Shown here: positions 8,536 to 18,042 of the stretch, one piece after another
Numbering within the stretch: the first letter of the stretch is position 1
Layout of the letters: each line of letters starts with the position of its first letter
Assembly: GCA_036702975.1 (NCBI GenBank)
Contig: DATNPX010000015.1
Coordinates: forward strand, 1 to 64,000
DNA from: DATNPX01 sp036702975
Lineage (GTDB): Bacteria > Cyanobacteriota > Vampirovibrionia > Obscuribacterales > Obscuribacteraceae
Length of the DNA: 64,000 nucleotides
Direction: 5' to 3'
Made by a program: the position numbers and the translations under genes
The notes under the pieces: generated by a model
Seen by the model: only the letters and a program-made list of their open reading frames with translations
What the model was told of the DNA's origin: nothing
Database searches by the model: none

Positions 8536-11500
8536 TCAAACTAATGTTTCAGCCGGTACTTCCCCGGTAACCGGCCTCTGAGGTTCATCTGCTCTTTTTT
8601 TCCGTTTGTGCACGAGTGTAAAGACTACCGGTACAAAGAAAAGAGTGAAAAGAGTGGCCAAACCTAGACCACCGATCACTGCTCGCCCAAGTGGTGCATT
8701 TTGCTCGCCGCCCTCACCCAGACCTAGAGACATCGGTATCATACCAACAATCATGGCGAAAGCAGTCATTATGACTGGTCGCAGACGAGTGCGACCGGCT
8801 TCGATCGCAGCCTCTAGTGGGCTGAGACCTTCTTCCAGCTTCTCGTTTGCAAACGTTATCATCAAGATACTATTGGCGGTGGCAACACCTATGCTCATAA
8901 TCGCTCCCATCATTGAAGGAACGTTGAACGTAGTTGTGGTCAGGAACAACATCCATATGATACCGGCAACTGCTCCAGGAAGTGCCATGATGATTATTAA
9001 AGGATCGGTCCAACTCTGGAAATTAACGACCATTAGCAAATAAACCAGGACGATCGCACCAAGAAAACCTATTCCAAGCTTGAGGAATGCTGAGTCCATA
9101 CTTTGCACCAGCCCGCGAACAAAAATTTGGTTACCTGGCTTCATCTTCGAATTGTATTCCTGAACAATCTTCTGGATGTCTTGGGAAACACCGCCTAAGT
9201 CACGAGACTGGACGTTGGCAAAAATGTCGTAGACCGGCTGAATGTTGAAGTGACTGATGACGCCAGATGCGGTTCCGCGAGCAATAGAGGCAACGTTGCC
9301 CAAATATTCAGCCTGCCGTGTCGTCGATGTCGACAACGGGGTGTTCAGGATGGCGTTGACAGAATCGACTCGATGCGTTGGCGTTTGAATGGCGACAAAA
9401 TATTGAACTCCGGTAGCCGGATCGACCCAATAGTTTGGCGTTACCTGCGTATTTGAGCTCAACGAAACGAGGACATCATTTGCTACGTTCTGTTGTGTCA
9501 AACCAAACTGCGCCGCTCGAACGCGGTCCACATCCAAGTTCAACACCGGTGAATCCGTCTCCTGATGCAGATGAACATCTGCAGCACCACGCACTTGTGA
9601 GACTTTCTGCATAATCTCTTTGGTTATCTTCAGGTTTTCAGCCTTGTTATAGCCAGCGACACGAATGTCGATCGGAGAGGGCAAACCGAAACTGAGAATC
9701 TGATTGACGATGTCTGCTGGCTGGTAGTAGAAAACCAGGTCAGGAAATTTCTCCACAAGATGTTCGCGCACAAGTTTCATATATTCAGGTGTCGAATGCG
9801 AACGGTGATGCTTGAGTGAGACAAGAATCTCTCCATCTGCGGTTCCTATGGTCGCGCTATCGCCGAAAGCCAGATTGAACGCCTCAGCGGCAACGCCAAG
9901 GTTATCCAGAAGAAGTTCAACTTCCGAACTGGGTATCACATTACGAATCTCTGCCTCGACAGCACTAAAAATCTGCTCAGTTCGTTCGATACGCGTACCA
10001 CTTGCAGCCTTGACGTGCAGGCGAAATTGTCCGGCATCGACCGTGGGAAAGAAGTCACGACCAACAAAAGGAAGGAGGGCAAAAGAGCTGACAAGCACAA
10101 GTCCAGCAAGTGCAACTATGGCAAACGGAGTATGCACACTCCATGCAAGAGCGTTCGTGTAAATGGACCTAAATTGTTCGAAATAAACGTTGAAGCCATC
10201 ATGAAATCGCTCGAGGAACCCCTTGCGGTGCGCTTTTCCATGAAGCTCGAGCTCACTGCGCAACATGTATTTCACCATTACCGGCACTACGGTTCTAGAG
10301 AGAATGTAGGAAGCAAAGACAGCAAACACAACAGCAAGCGCAAAAGGCACAAATAGATAACGGGCTGGTCCTTCAAGCAAAACGACCGGAATGAAAACAA
10401 TACAGATGGCAGTCGTGGCAACGAATGCCGGCACCGCGATCTGCTCAGCTCCATCCAATATGGCAGTCTGCAAGTCTTTTCCCATGGCAAGATTGCGGTG
10501 GATGTTTTCAATCTCCACTGTCGCATCATCAACCAAGATACCAATCGCCAGCGCTAAACCACCGAGAGTCATGATGTTCATAGTCATGTGCAAAGCGCTG
10601 AGTGCAATTATCGAACATAAAATCGAAAGCGGAATCGAAACCAAGACAATCAATGTGCTCCGCCAACTCCCGATGAAGAGCAAGATCATCAATCCCGTGA
10701 GACAGGCAGCAATCAACCCCTCATGCAAAACGTTATCTACAGCAGCACGAACGAATAGCGACTGGTCGAAGAGCTGATCTATCTTCATGCCAGGAGGTGC
10801 CGCTCCCTGTAAAACGGGCACCATGTTTTTGATCTGATTAACGATATCGAGCGTCGATACAGCACCGTTTTTCAAAATTGTCACGAGTACAGACCGCGAA
10901 CCTTCAGTGCGGACAATGTTTTGTTGAACAGCAAACCCGTCACGCACGTGGGCCACATCGTGCACATAAACTACTTTCCCATCAACTTTCTTAATTGGAA
11001 TGTCACTGATGGTCTGAATCATCGTCGGCGTGTTATTAATCATCACGCGATAGTCGATGTCACCAATTTTCGCCTTACCGGAGGGAAGAGCCAGATTCTG
11101 TGCATTAATGGCATCATTGACGTCTCTGGGCGAAAGTCCCTTACTTTGCAGCAAGAGCGGGTCGATATCGATCATAATCTGACGAACTTTGCCACCATAT
11201 GGTGCAGGCAATGTGGCGCCCTGAACAACGGCCAACGCCGCACGAATTCGGAAAATACCGTAATCGTACAACTCAGATTCGCCCAGAGTTTTACTACTGA
11301 GAGATAGCTGAATAATTGGTACCGACGCCGCGGTGTACCTCAAAATAATTGGAGGCTGCACGCCCGGCGGCATTCGCCTGAGAATCGCTTGTGAAATGGC
11401 AGTCGCCTGCGCCATAGCTGAATCAACGCTTGCACCTGGATGGAAAAAGAGGCGAATCACACCAACGCCATCTAAAGTTTGCGATTCCATTCGTTCGACG

Positions 11501-11730
11501 TCTTTGACGTTAGCAGACAACGAGAACTCGCTGTACATCGTTAGCCTATGCTCGAACTCTTGAGCCGGCATCCCTGTGTACGTCCAGATAACGCTTATAA
11601 CGGGGATATCGATATCAGGAAAGATATCGACCGGTGTCGTCTTGATTGACACCACGCCCATAATTAGAATCAACAAAGACATAACTACGAACGTATACGG
11701 TCGCCGCAAGGCGAGCTGTACGATCCACAT
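8536..11730 (-). CDS. RND-family efflux transporter (HAE1/AcrB-like)
   Basis: This proton-driven RND pump has 1064 residues from the ATG at 11730. Hallmarks include the N-terminal RRPYTFVVMSLLIL helix, PVDIFPDIDIPVI, the TM4 GILVDDATVEIENIHRN motif with paired proton-relay aspartates, and two repeats each with a large periplasmic loop. It probably exports hydrophobic or toxic compounds, but the substrate is not predictable. The open frame extends 44 codons further upstream, but the promoter at 11768-11796 lies within that extension. GGGAG sits seven bases before ATG 11730, so the shorter start is chosen. It is transcribed separately from the adaptor gene downstream, under a matching promoter and operator. 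Confidence 0.93.
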   Translation of the reverse strand: MWIVQLALRRPYTFVVMSLLILIMGVVSIKTTPVDIFPDIDIPVISVIWTYTGMPAQEFEHRLTMYSEFSLSANVKDVERMESQTLDGVGVIRLFFHPGASVDSAMAQATAISQAILRRMPPGVQPPIILRYTAASVPIIQLSLSSKTLGESELYDYGIFRIRAALAVVQGATLPAPYGGKVRQIMIDIDPLLLQSKGLSPRDVNDAINAQNLALPSGKAKIGDIDYRVMINNTPTMIQTISDIPIKKVDGKVVYVHDVAHVRDGFAVQQNIVRTEGSRSVLVTILKNGAVSTLDIVNQIKNMVPVLQGAAPPGMKIDQLFDQSLFVRAAVDNVLHEGLIAACLTGLMILLFIGSWRSTLIVLVSIPLSILCSIIALSALHMTMNIMTLGGLALAIGILVDDATVEIENIHRNLAMGKDLQTAILDGAEQIAVPAFVATTAICIVFIPVVLLEGPARYLFVPFALAVVFAVFASYILSRTVVPVMVKYMLRSELELHGKAHRKGFLERFHDGFNVYFEQFRSIYTNALAWSVHTPFAIVALAGLVLVSSFALLPFVGRDFFPTVDAGQFRLHVKAASGTRIERTEQIFSAVEAEIRNVIPSSEVELLLDNLGVAAEAFNLAFGDSATIGTADGEILVSLKHHRSHSTPEYMKLVREHLVEKFPDLVFYYQPADIVNQILSFGLPSPIDIRVAGYNKAENLKITKEIMQKVSQVRGAADVHLHQETDSPVLNLDVDRVRAAQFGLTQQNVANDVLVSLSSNTQVTPNYWVDPATGVQYFVAIQTPTHRVDSVNAILNTPLSTSTTRQAEYLGNVASIARGTASGVISHFNIQPVYDIFANVQSRDLGGVSQDIQKIVQEYNSKMKPGNQIFVRGLVQSMDSAFLKLGIGFLGAIVLVYLLMVVNFQSWTDPLIIIMALPGAVAGIIWMLFLTTTTFNVPSMMGAIMSIGVATANSILMITFANEKLEEGLSPLEAAIEAGRTRLRPVIMTAFAMIVGMIPMSLGLGEGGEQNAPLGRAVIGGLGLATLFTLFFVPVVFTLVHKRKKRADEPQRPVTGEVPAETLV

Positions 11731-11767
11731 GCGGATGCTCCCAGGTTTACCAATTAGTGCTCTAAAT

Positions 11768-11796
11768 AAAATAGACCGGTCGTCTAATTTTGTCAA
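11768..11796 (-). promoter_or_regulatory. Efflux-pump promoter with TetR-type operator in the spacer
   Basis: On the minus strand, a -35 TTGACA and a -10 TATTTT are separated by 17 bases. The same operator as at 8506-8524, TAGACCGGTCGTCTAATTT, lies between them at 11772-11790. Sequence identity with the other site extends through GTCAAG apart from one base. The predicted transcription start is about 30 bases before the pump ATG at 11730. Confidence 0.8.
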
Positions 11797-11954
11797 GCCT
11801 AACGTTACAGCACCTTTAACAGTTCCTTCTGACTGATTAAGAGATTCAGTGCAAAAGGACAAGGCGCATGTTCCCAGCCGAAGTCTCAGCGGAATCAGGC
11901 CAAATCGATTCTGTAATGGCTAAGTGCAACTAGCGGACGCTAATGAGCTGGGCA

Positions 11955-12329
11955 TTAACGAGTGTTCTCAATCAGCTCTTTCATTCGGTCGGATAGCATC
12001 TGCAATTTGAACGGCTTCTGCACGAAATCAGAAGCACCGGCGTCAATTGCCTCTTGCCTTTCTGACTTTTGGCTACTGCCAGTAAGCATGAGAACTGGTC
12101 TCTCACCGCCAGACGACCTGTATCTCTTCAGCACCTCGACACCCTTCATGTCGGGAAGATGACCATCCAACACGACAAGATCAAAATTCTGCGCGTTCAG
12201 CTGTTGCAACGCTTCTTCGCCTGTGCTGCAAGCCTTAACGTTGTGCTTTTCAAATGTAAGCCACTCGACGATCAAATCGCGAAAATTATCATCGTCTTCA
12301 ACTATCAAAATTGTGGGCATCAGAATCAC
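11955..12329 (-). CDS. Stand-alone response regulator receiver protein
   Basis: This 124-residue CheY-like protein consists only of a receiver domain. It shows the acidic cluster EDDD after the first strand, the phospho-acceptor aspartate in VVLDGHLPD, the threonine in MLTGSS and the lysine in FVQKPF. It should be phosphorylated by a histidine kinase and act by protein-protein contacts, because there is no output domain. The start could be GTG 12329 (GGGAG upstream) or ATG 12320. No kinase is adjacent, so the partner is unknown. Confidence 0.88.
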   Translation of the reverse strand: MILMPTILIVEDDDNFRDLIVEWLTFEKHNVKACSTGEEALQQLNAQNFDLVVLDGHLPDMKGVEVLKRYRSSGGERPVLMLTGSSQKSERQEAIDAGASDFVQKPFKLQMLSDRMKELIENTR

Positions 12330-12403
12330 TAACAGGTCACTCCCACCATTATCGACTAATCTCTTAGCTAAGACGTGAAGGTAACGCTTGTCGGTTCAAA
12401 TCC

Positions 12404-12871
12404 TCAATCGCGATGTTTCGGCCTTGACAAAGGTACTTGATACTCTTGAATATTTACTTGATGGTCAGTGTCGTCACAGTGATGACAGGCACATGCGAGC
12501 AATCGCTTATTGTCGATATTGGACTTGATCAATAAAGCACTCGCAGCCAGAGAGCACACCAAGTGAAATGCTTCATCGACTGCCGCAAAAAAGTTCACAA
12601 TCAACATCAGCGAAGAGCCAAGTACAAACATACTCAGAACAATCCAGTTACGATGCTTGGCGAAGCCAGGCAAGATCACCGGCGCGCAAATAGACAAAAC
12701 TACGACGCAAAGCAGCTGATCCTGCAGACCGTGCACCAAATGATGCCCAAGTAGCGGAAGCAACGCCGTTAGAACAGGCAGCGCGATGCAATCGATCAAA
12801 CAGATGATTGGAGCTACTATCCCCAAAATCTCGACTGTTCCTTTTAGCTGGCTTCGAATGTTCACTAGCAC
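12404..12871 (-). CDS. MerC-like membrane protein
   Basis: This is a 155-residue protein with four hydrophobic segments of the MerC type. The CLIDCIALP motif near the first helix places two cysteines for metal binding, and a C-terminal CACHHC cluster follows the last helix. MerC proteins move Hg(II) or other soft metals across the inner membrane. The preferred start is GTG 12871, since GGAGG lies five bases upstream and the stop of the preceding transporter gene (TAG, 12873-12875) is immediately adjacent. A longer frame would begin at 12904. It is the last gene of the six-gene operon, and the classical mer genes (merA, merR) are absent. Zinc, copper or iron handling is as likely as mercury. 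Confidence 0.7.
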   Translation of the reverse strand: MLVNIRSQLKGTVEILGIVAPIICLIDCIALPVLTALLPLLGHHLVHGLQDQLLCVVVLSICAPVILPGFAKHRNWIVLSMFVLGSSLMLIVNFFAAVDEAFHLVCSLAASALLIKSNIDNKRLLACACHHCDDTDHQVNIQEYQVPLSRPKHRD

Positions 12872-12872
12872 T

Positions 12873-14138
12873 CTATCCTCCGCTGGCTGTGGAAGAGCTT
12901 TCAAGCACGACTAAATCGTTCGGAAGAGAAACCGGAAAATTTCTTACATCGCTACGATCGAGCTGTAGAGCCAGAAAACAGCAGCCCGCAGTAGTCAATC
13001 CTGAAACGACCAGCAAGGGTGACAGATTGGAGCTAAAAACATGCGTATACAGGTTGGCACCAACAACAGCACCAACTTGTGTTCCAAGGTTATAGACACC
13101 AATCAAAAACGCAGAAGCAAGGGTTTCCAGTGCTCGCGGCGAAACATGCGCGATAATCGCGCTGGCAGTAAGGGCTCCGAGCATGTTAGTAACACCGTGA
13201 AAAAATTCGACGGCAAATACAGTATCTGGTGTAACAGCGATGAAAAGTAGCGTTGTAGCAATGGCGGCAATCAGCGAAAACTGTATTTGGGCGGCAGGCA
13301 TAAACCTTCGCAAGAGCGCATAAAGCAAGGCGCCGACTAACATACCAATTGAATTGATGCTATTCGCAAGACCAATGACAGACTGCTTCAAGTGCAAAAC
13401 ATTCGTGTAATGGAAATAGAGGGGCGTACCAAAACCAGGACTGAAGCTCCAACAAAAAACAAACAGTGCAGCAAGCAAAAACGCTTTGTTCGTACTCAGG
13501 TTTTTCAACCTAGCGGTAAAAAAGATGATTGGACGTCTCCGTGTTGGCAACTCCTCAACAAGGAAATACGTTACCAGCGCGGTCAAACCACATGTCAGAG
13601 AAGATAACATTGCCGCTTTCTTCAAGGCGTCGATAGGTTGCAGAAATTGGCACAAATTCCCAGCCAAGAGCCCAGCACAAATTAGTGCGATGTAGTACAT
13701 GAAGTTCTGCCAGGCAATTATGTATGAAACAGAATCACCCCTAAATCGCTGAACGACCAATCCAAGCAACGTAGCCGACACACATGCCAAGGCAGCCGAC
13801 GAAAGAACCAGAAGCGCAGTAGAACAAACATTCACCCGCGTCGCAAATGCGGCTCCTGCATAGCAAACAGCGGCGAGCAAAAACGCTCCCATCAAATAGG
13901 ACTTCTTTGAGCTTCCCGGCAATGGAAACATATCAACCAGGAATCCAAATGCGGGCTTCAGTGTCCATGGCACCATCAGCAGTGCCATATAAGAAGCGAC
14001 GTCGGCTGCATTCCATCGACATACGTGGAGAAAGAAGTTGTCCAACGGCTGCGACAAAAGACAAAAGTGCTGCGCGAAGCCTTGTCCCAAATAGGATAAA
14101 GCGATGTACAGCACTAGTCGTGATTTACCCTTGTCCAT
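12873..14138 (-). CDS. MFS transporter (BT1/folate-biopterin-like)
   Basis: This 421-residue membrane protein has about 12 hydrophobic segments. The pattern resembles the BT1 branch of the major facilitator superfamily: an early proline-rich WTLKPAFGFLVDMFP loop replaces the usual MFS motif A, and the central segment includes SFSPGFGTPLYFHY. BT1 members carry folates, pterins or other small anions. In this operon it sits between a PLP/rhodanese enzyme (16 bases upstream) and the MerC-like protein (one base downstream). It could export the operon's product or import a loaded form. Direction and substrate are not shown by the sequence. Confidence 0.75.
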   Translation of the reverse strand: MDKGKSRLVLYIALSYLGQGFAQHFCLLSQPLDNFFLHVCRWNAADVASYMALLMVPWTLKPAFGFLVDMFPLPGSSKKSYLMGAFLLAAVCYAGAAFATRVNVCSTALLVLSSAALACVSATLLGLVVQRFRGDSVSYIIAWQNFMYYIALICAGLLAGNLCQFLQPIDALKKAAMLSSLTCGLTALVTYFLVEELPTRRRPIIFFTARLKNLSTNKAFLLAALFVFCWSFSPGFGTPLYFHYTNVLHLKQSVIGLANSINSIGMLVGALLYALLRRFMPAAQIQFSLIAAIATTLLFIAVTPDTVFAVEFFHGVTNMLGALTASAIIAHVSPRALETLASAFLIGVYNLGTQVGAVVGANLYTHVFSSNLSPLLVVSGLTTAGCCFLALQLDRSDVRNFPVSLPNDLVVLESSSTASGG

Positions 14139-14154
14139 TAAATAGCTGTTGGCT

Positions 14155-15510
14155 TCATGAAGCTCCAGCGGCGACTAACGGCTTTCCTGCTTTAGTTGTG
14201 GTGGAGACTAGCCTATGTCCCGCATTACGCCATGACAGGATGCCACCACCAAGACCAAAGGCGCGGTAACCGCGAGATTGCAAATAGGCAGCATATCTGG
14301 TTGTCTTCTCGCCAACAGGACATACTAAGAGCAAGGCTCGGTCTTTTGGAAATGGGTCAGCACCATCAATCATGGTCTCCAGCAGTTCCCACGGTACGTT
14401 GATTGAGCCAGGCAAACTGGCCATCTTGTATGCGAGATTTCCACGCACGTCGACGATCAGCGGCTGCTCACGCTCGATCCATTCAGGAGCACTCTCTACT
14501 GAAAGCACACATCCACTATCAGCTGGCTCCTTCTCAAATGCTCGCAAAGAACCAGCCTTCATCACATGTCCAAAGAGATGCGGACGACGTTGCCTAATGT
14601 ACTCCATGTACCACTCAACACGGTCACAAACAATAAATACGGCTTTCTTACGTTCAGTCAGTTCCGAATCGATCTTCCTCAAATAGCGAACGGTGCCGAG
14701 ATAGCTAGCTCCACTTGTAGGACCGCACAATATGCCGACTTTCTGCACTAACTCCATCATTGCATCCACCGACTCGCCTGAGTCTACGTAAACGAAGTCG
14801 TTGTAATTACCCTTTTCAAACAAGCCTGATTCCCACATCTGGTCGAGACTACGAATTCCAGGAATAAAATCGTTCTTGCTCGCGCAAATTCCAACGGTCA
14901 CTAGCTCTGGATTCCCTTCAGCTCTTATGCGTTTGGCGGCACCTAAAGTTGAACCGCTGGTGCCCAATCCGCCGAAGAAAAAATCTAGTCTGCCAAGATC
15001 ATCAACAATTTCCTTTCCTGTCGTTTGGTAGTGCACGTCAGGATTCTTCGGATTGGTGAACTGCGAAGGGAAGTAGGCTTTACCTGGATCTTCCTTGACC
15101 ATCTTAGCAATCAAAAATTGCGGATCATTTGGATCGTTTGGGTCAAAGCATTCACTGCCACCCAGCACTTCCTCAATCTCTGCCCCCAAAAGGCGAATGA
15201 TGTCTTTAACGCTATCGACTTTAGCCAGATAAGTGACCAACTTGGTGCGAACACCGTGGATTGCCGCGATCGCTTGCAATGCCTTGGCGGTGTTGCCACT
15301 AGAATTCTCGTATATCGTTTTACCTTTCGCCTTGATCTCTTCGATATCATCCTTAACGAGACCCCAAGCAACGCGATCTTTGACAGAACCAAAAGGATTC
15401 ATCATCTCTAATTTTGCGTACAAATCTATGTTTTTTAGCCCGTGCACTTCAGGCGGTATTACAAGCAACGGCGTATTGCCGATCATGTCGGTTATCTTAT
15501 TGAAAATCAT
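14155..15510 (-). CDS. Cysteine-synthase-like PLP enzyme fused to rhodanese
   Basis: This is a 451-residue two-domain protein. Residues 1-320 are a fold-type II PLP enzyme of the cysteine synthase/cystathionine beta-synthase/SbnA group: lysine K44 in NPFGSVKDR, phosphate-binding or substrate loop SSGNTAK (70-76), and a GGLGTSGST loop. Residues 345-440 form a rhodanese domain with LIVDVRG and an active-site loop beginning at C397 (CPVGEKT), so a persulfide could be carried. The fusion suggests beta-replacement of an activated serine or cysteine using enzyme-bound sulfane sulfur, supplied perhaps by the desulfurase of the same operon. It overlaps the decarboxylase gene by 14 bases. The exact substrate and product are unknown. 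Confidence 0.85.
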   Translation of the reverse strand: MIFNKITDMIGNTPLLVIPPEVHGLKNIDLYAKLEMMNPFGSVKDRVAWGLVKDDIEEIKAKGKTIYENSSGNTAKALQAIAAIHGVRTKLVTYLAKVDSVKDIIRLLGAEIEEVLGGSECFDPNDPNDPQFLIAKMVKEDPGKAYFPSQFTNPKNPDVHYQTTGKEIVDDLGRLDFFFGGLGTSGSTLGAAKRIRAEGNPELVTVGICASKNDFIPGIRSLDQMWESGLFEKGNYNDFVYVDSGESVDAMMELVQKVGILCGPTSGASYLGTVRYLRKIDSELTERKKAVFIVCDRVEWYMEYIRQRRPHLFGHVMKAGSLRAFEKEPADSGCVLSVESAPEWIEREQPLIVDVRGNLAYKMASLPGSINVPWELLETMIDGADPFPKDRALLLVCPVGEKTTRYAAYLQSRGYRAFGLGGGILSWRNAGHRLVSTTTKAGKPLVAAGAS

Positions 15511-17035
15511 GACTTATCCCCATTTTGACAGCTAACGGGTTGTAGAGTTCGTCAGCGAACCAACGAAACTTTCCATTCGAACCTTCGACTACGGCGACTT
15601 TCTGAGCCACCCGTTGTTGCAAGACATGCGTTTCGGCGAAGTCCATCTGGTAAGCGGCGGTATTAATGAATGCGACCAAATCGCCTATTTGAGGCAACTG
15701 CTGCGGGAAGGTTTTGTGATATTGGATCATGTCGTGGGTTAGACAGAGGTTGCCCACGTACATGACACCATCATTTGCCTCACTTCTATTTTGGCTGCGG
15801 TAGAGCACAACAGGATCGGTCATTAGTTTGAGTTGCGTCGAATTGAGATTGGTTCGATTCATATCAAGAACAACAAGTTGCTCACCTTTGATCGACCTCT
15901 TGGTCAAGTTGACTCTTGCAAGCGTAATACCGCATTGATCGAGCAGAGCACGACCGGGCTCGATGTACAGCTCAAACATGTTCTCGGAAAGAATTCGTGC
16001 CGCAGAATACCCGTCGAATGAAACCAATGGTGCATCAATCACAGACGCAAAATCTTCGTGCCCGTCATTCTTATGAAAATGCTCCATGAAGTTTGGAGCA
16101 CCTTTAAGTACTCCGTCTTCTCGATAAAATCCAAGCCCAGAGTCGTTCCATGTCAAAGAAGGTCTATTGCCCAACACCGAAGACTTCAACTCTTCGATGT
16201 AAGCATTCCATTCATCTTGATCGGCGGCATATCGAATTCTGTAGCCACCACCAATGTCGAGCGCTTTTGGAGACAAGCCGCGCTCGATGCTCTCAAACGT
16301 AAGACGCAAGCACGTTTCGATCGCTCCAGGGCGGCGGCTGTAGTCACCGGCATTGAAGTGAAACGAAAAGCCCACGAAATCAAGAACGTCCTGGTGCTCA
16401 ACTAAAAAATCAATCAGGCTGGCGGCCTCATTGCTAGAAAGCGCAAATGCAGTATCTTGCTCCGTGAATTTGACACGGTCCGAGCTGAAACCATCGAGGC
16501 GTACAAGGATTCTAATTTTCTTGTCGCTAGACATGACACTCTTCATCGCCACCAGCTGCCGTAACTCCGTAAAGTTATCGACATTTATAAGCACGCCTTG
16601 CTGTGCTGCGAGCGCCAGATAGTCAATATTTTTAGGACCAGTAGCTTCGATTCTGCTTGGCTGAAATCCGCTAGCCAATGCAGCTTTCAGCTCACCTTCA
16701 GACGATACATCCAATCCGACCTTTGTGGTCGCCGCCTGCTTTTTGAGGGCGAGCGATTTGTTTGGCTTGGATGTGTAGAAGATGGTTCCTTGCAACTGCC
16801 GTTCGTGATATACGCGGTCGAACCGCTGAATTGTCTCTTCGATATTCTCAGGGAAGATGATATTGAGCGGCGAACCTAATCCATCAACGAGCGAGAATGC
16901 GAGCAGCTTCTCTTGCAAGAAACGTTTGATCACCGGATGCATCGCCGGCGTCACCCTTGGACGGAGACGATTTAGAGTGCTGCCTAGCAAATCGTCTGCC
17001 AAGCATTGCTCTTTTATTTTCAACTTCTGTGTCAT
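15497..17035 (-). CDS. Fold-III PLP decarboxylase (DAP/ornithine decarboxylase-like)
   Basis: This 512-residue protein of the alanine racemase-like PLP barrel family includes diaminopimelate, ornithine and siderophore-associated decarboxylases (BtrK, SbnH types). The likely PLP lysine is K90 in YTSKPNKS. FSFHFNAGD matches the family's FHVGS strand, and DIGGGY is the phosphate-binding glycine motif. GNLCLTHD resembles the conserved C-x-x-x-D active-site segment, and a C-terminal NTAAYQMDF contributes to the other subunit's active site. The N-terminal 60 residues are extra. The genes on both sides overlap it (4 and 14 bases). A role in decarboxylating an amino acid made by the downstream PLP/rhodanese enzyme is inference. 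Confidence 0.85.
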   Translation of the reverse strand: MTQKLKIKEQCLADDLLGSTLNRLRPRVTPAMHPVIKRFLQEKLLAFSLVDGLGSPLNIIFPENIEETIQRFDRVYHERQLQGTIFYTSKPNKSLALKKQAATTKVGLDVSSEGELKAALASGFQPSRIEATGPKNIDYLALAAQQGVLINVDNFTELRQLVAMKSVMSSDKKIRILVRLDGFSSDRVKFTEQDTAFALSSNEAASLIDFLVEHQDVLDFVGFSFHFNAGDYSRRPGAIETCLRLTFESIERGLSPKALDIGGGYRIRYAADQDEWNAYIEELKSSVLGNRPSLTWNDSGLGFYREDGVLKGAPNFMEHFHKNDGHEDFASVIDAPLVSFDGYSAARILSENMFELYIEPGRALLDQCGITLARVNLTKRSIKGEQLVVLDMNRTNLNSTQLKLMTDPVVLYRSQNRSEANDGVMYVGNLCLTHDMIQYHKTFPQQLPQIGDLVAFINTAAYQMDFAETHVLQQRVAQKVAVVEGSNGKFRWFADELYNPLAVKMGISHDFQ

Positions 17036-18042
17036 ACGAGCGCTCCTGCCTTTTCAGGTCTAGACTGAGAGATAGCGTAGCCTGGGTGCAGGAAATCAGG
17101 ATCGATTTGGTCGGCGACATCACCGTAACCTTGTTGCACCCACTGTTTGGAGTTCAATTTGAGATGTAGCTTGCGCAACATTTCCATGCGCTCGGCGGCA
17201 GTAATCGCCGGCATTTCACCTTTACGTTCGACAGCTTTCATAGCTTGCTGGAGATGGTTTTCCACAAGTTCGGCATCGACCGGTTTTCCATTTTGACGTG
17301 CCTTCTTCAGACTTGACAACAGAGGCACTACCGCCAGCGGCTCCTGTCCAAGAGCCTGCCGGATGTATAGTAGATCTTCATCATCGACAACTTTGTTGGC
17401 TACAACGGCAACGAGGGAGTCGACACCTGAGTCTCGGGCGAGTCCTAAAAATAGACGACAAACCTCAACAGACTCCGGAGTTGGCTCAGCTATCAAAATA
17501 ATCGCGTCAAACTGCAAATGCAAAGAATAAGCAAAAGAGTCAGTACCCGCCACCATGTCGCAAACGACTGCAAAATGCGAATTCGTAACGGTATGGGAGA
17601 GTAGATTCTCCGCCACAAATAAATGTGAGTGATAGCACGTTTGACCAATACCGTCGGTATCGTAGCTACCAACAGTCAATAGATTTATAGCAGGCTGGGA
17701 AGCAATTGGCACCGCATAAGGTGCCACCGCCGGGTCATCGGCATCGGAGATCAAATTAGAACCAGTTCCAGGCGGAGTGGTGGGCAGGAATCTCTCGATA
17801 TCTGTTAGGCGAGGATTGGTTCCTTTTAAATGCATGCGGATCGATGCAGCCACATCAGGTCTAGCAAGCAGTTTTCTATGCGAAACTTCTACGCCAAGTA
17901 ACCCCGACAAGTTCATGTTCAGATCAGCGTCTATCGCCAAAACACGCCGTTTCGCCTGACGCTGCAAGTACCGAACAAAAAGGGACGACATGGTGCTCTT
18001 CCCCGAGCCACCTTTCCCAACAAATGCAATTTTCATTTTCAA
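17032..18042 (-). CDS. CooC/MinD-like P-loop ATPase
   Basis: This 336-residue protein of the SIMIBI class has a deviant Walker A GKGGSGKST at residues 9-17, an AIDADLN switch segment, and VANKVVDDED for nucleotide-base recognition. It resembles CooC, the ATPase that helps load nickel into CO dehydrogenase, more than ParA/MinD, because the protein lacks the usual membrane-targeting or partition features. There is no CO dehydrogenase in the window. In this operon it sits directly after a cysteine desulfurase (4-base overlap), suggesting a metal or Fe-S assembly role. That is inference. Confidence 0.8.
   Translation of the reverse strand: MKMKIAFVGKGGSGKSTMSSLFVRYLQRQAKRRVLAIDADLNMNLSGLLGVEVSHRKLLARPDVAASIRMHLKGTNPRLTDIERFLPTTPPGTGSNLISDADDPAVAPYAVPIASQPAINLLTVGSYDTDGIGQTCYHSHLFVAENLLSHTVTNSHFAVVCDMVAGTDSFAYSLHLQFDAIILIAEPTPESVEVCRLFLGLARDSGVDSLVAVVANKVVDDEDLLYIRQALGQEPLAVVPLLSSLKKARQNGKPVDAELVENHLQQAMKAVERKGEMPAITAAERMEMLRKLHLKLNSKQWVQQGYGDVADQIDPDFLHPGYAISQSRPEKAGALV

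Noticed and set aside
11731..11862. 44-codon N-terminal extension of the RND pump
   Set aside because: The predicted promoter and operator lie inside this extension, and the typical RND N-terminus begins at ATG 11730.
12390..12410. GGTTCAAATCC string resembling a tRNA T-arm
   Set aside because: The flanking bases do not pair as a T-stem and no acceptor or anticodon arm can be formed around it.
12404..12904. Longer start for the MerC-like gene at 12904
   Set aside because: It would overlap the MFS gene by 32 bases, while GTG 12871 has an ideal GGAGG site right at the MFS stop.
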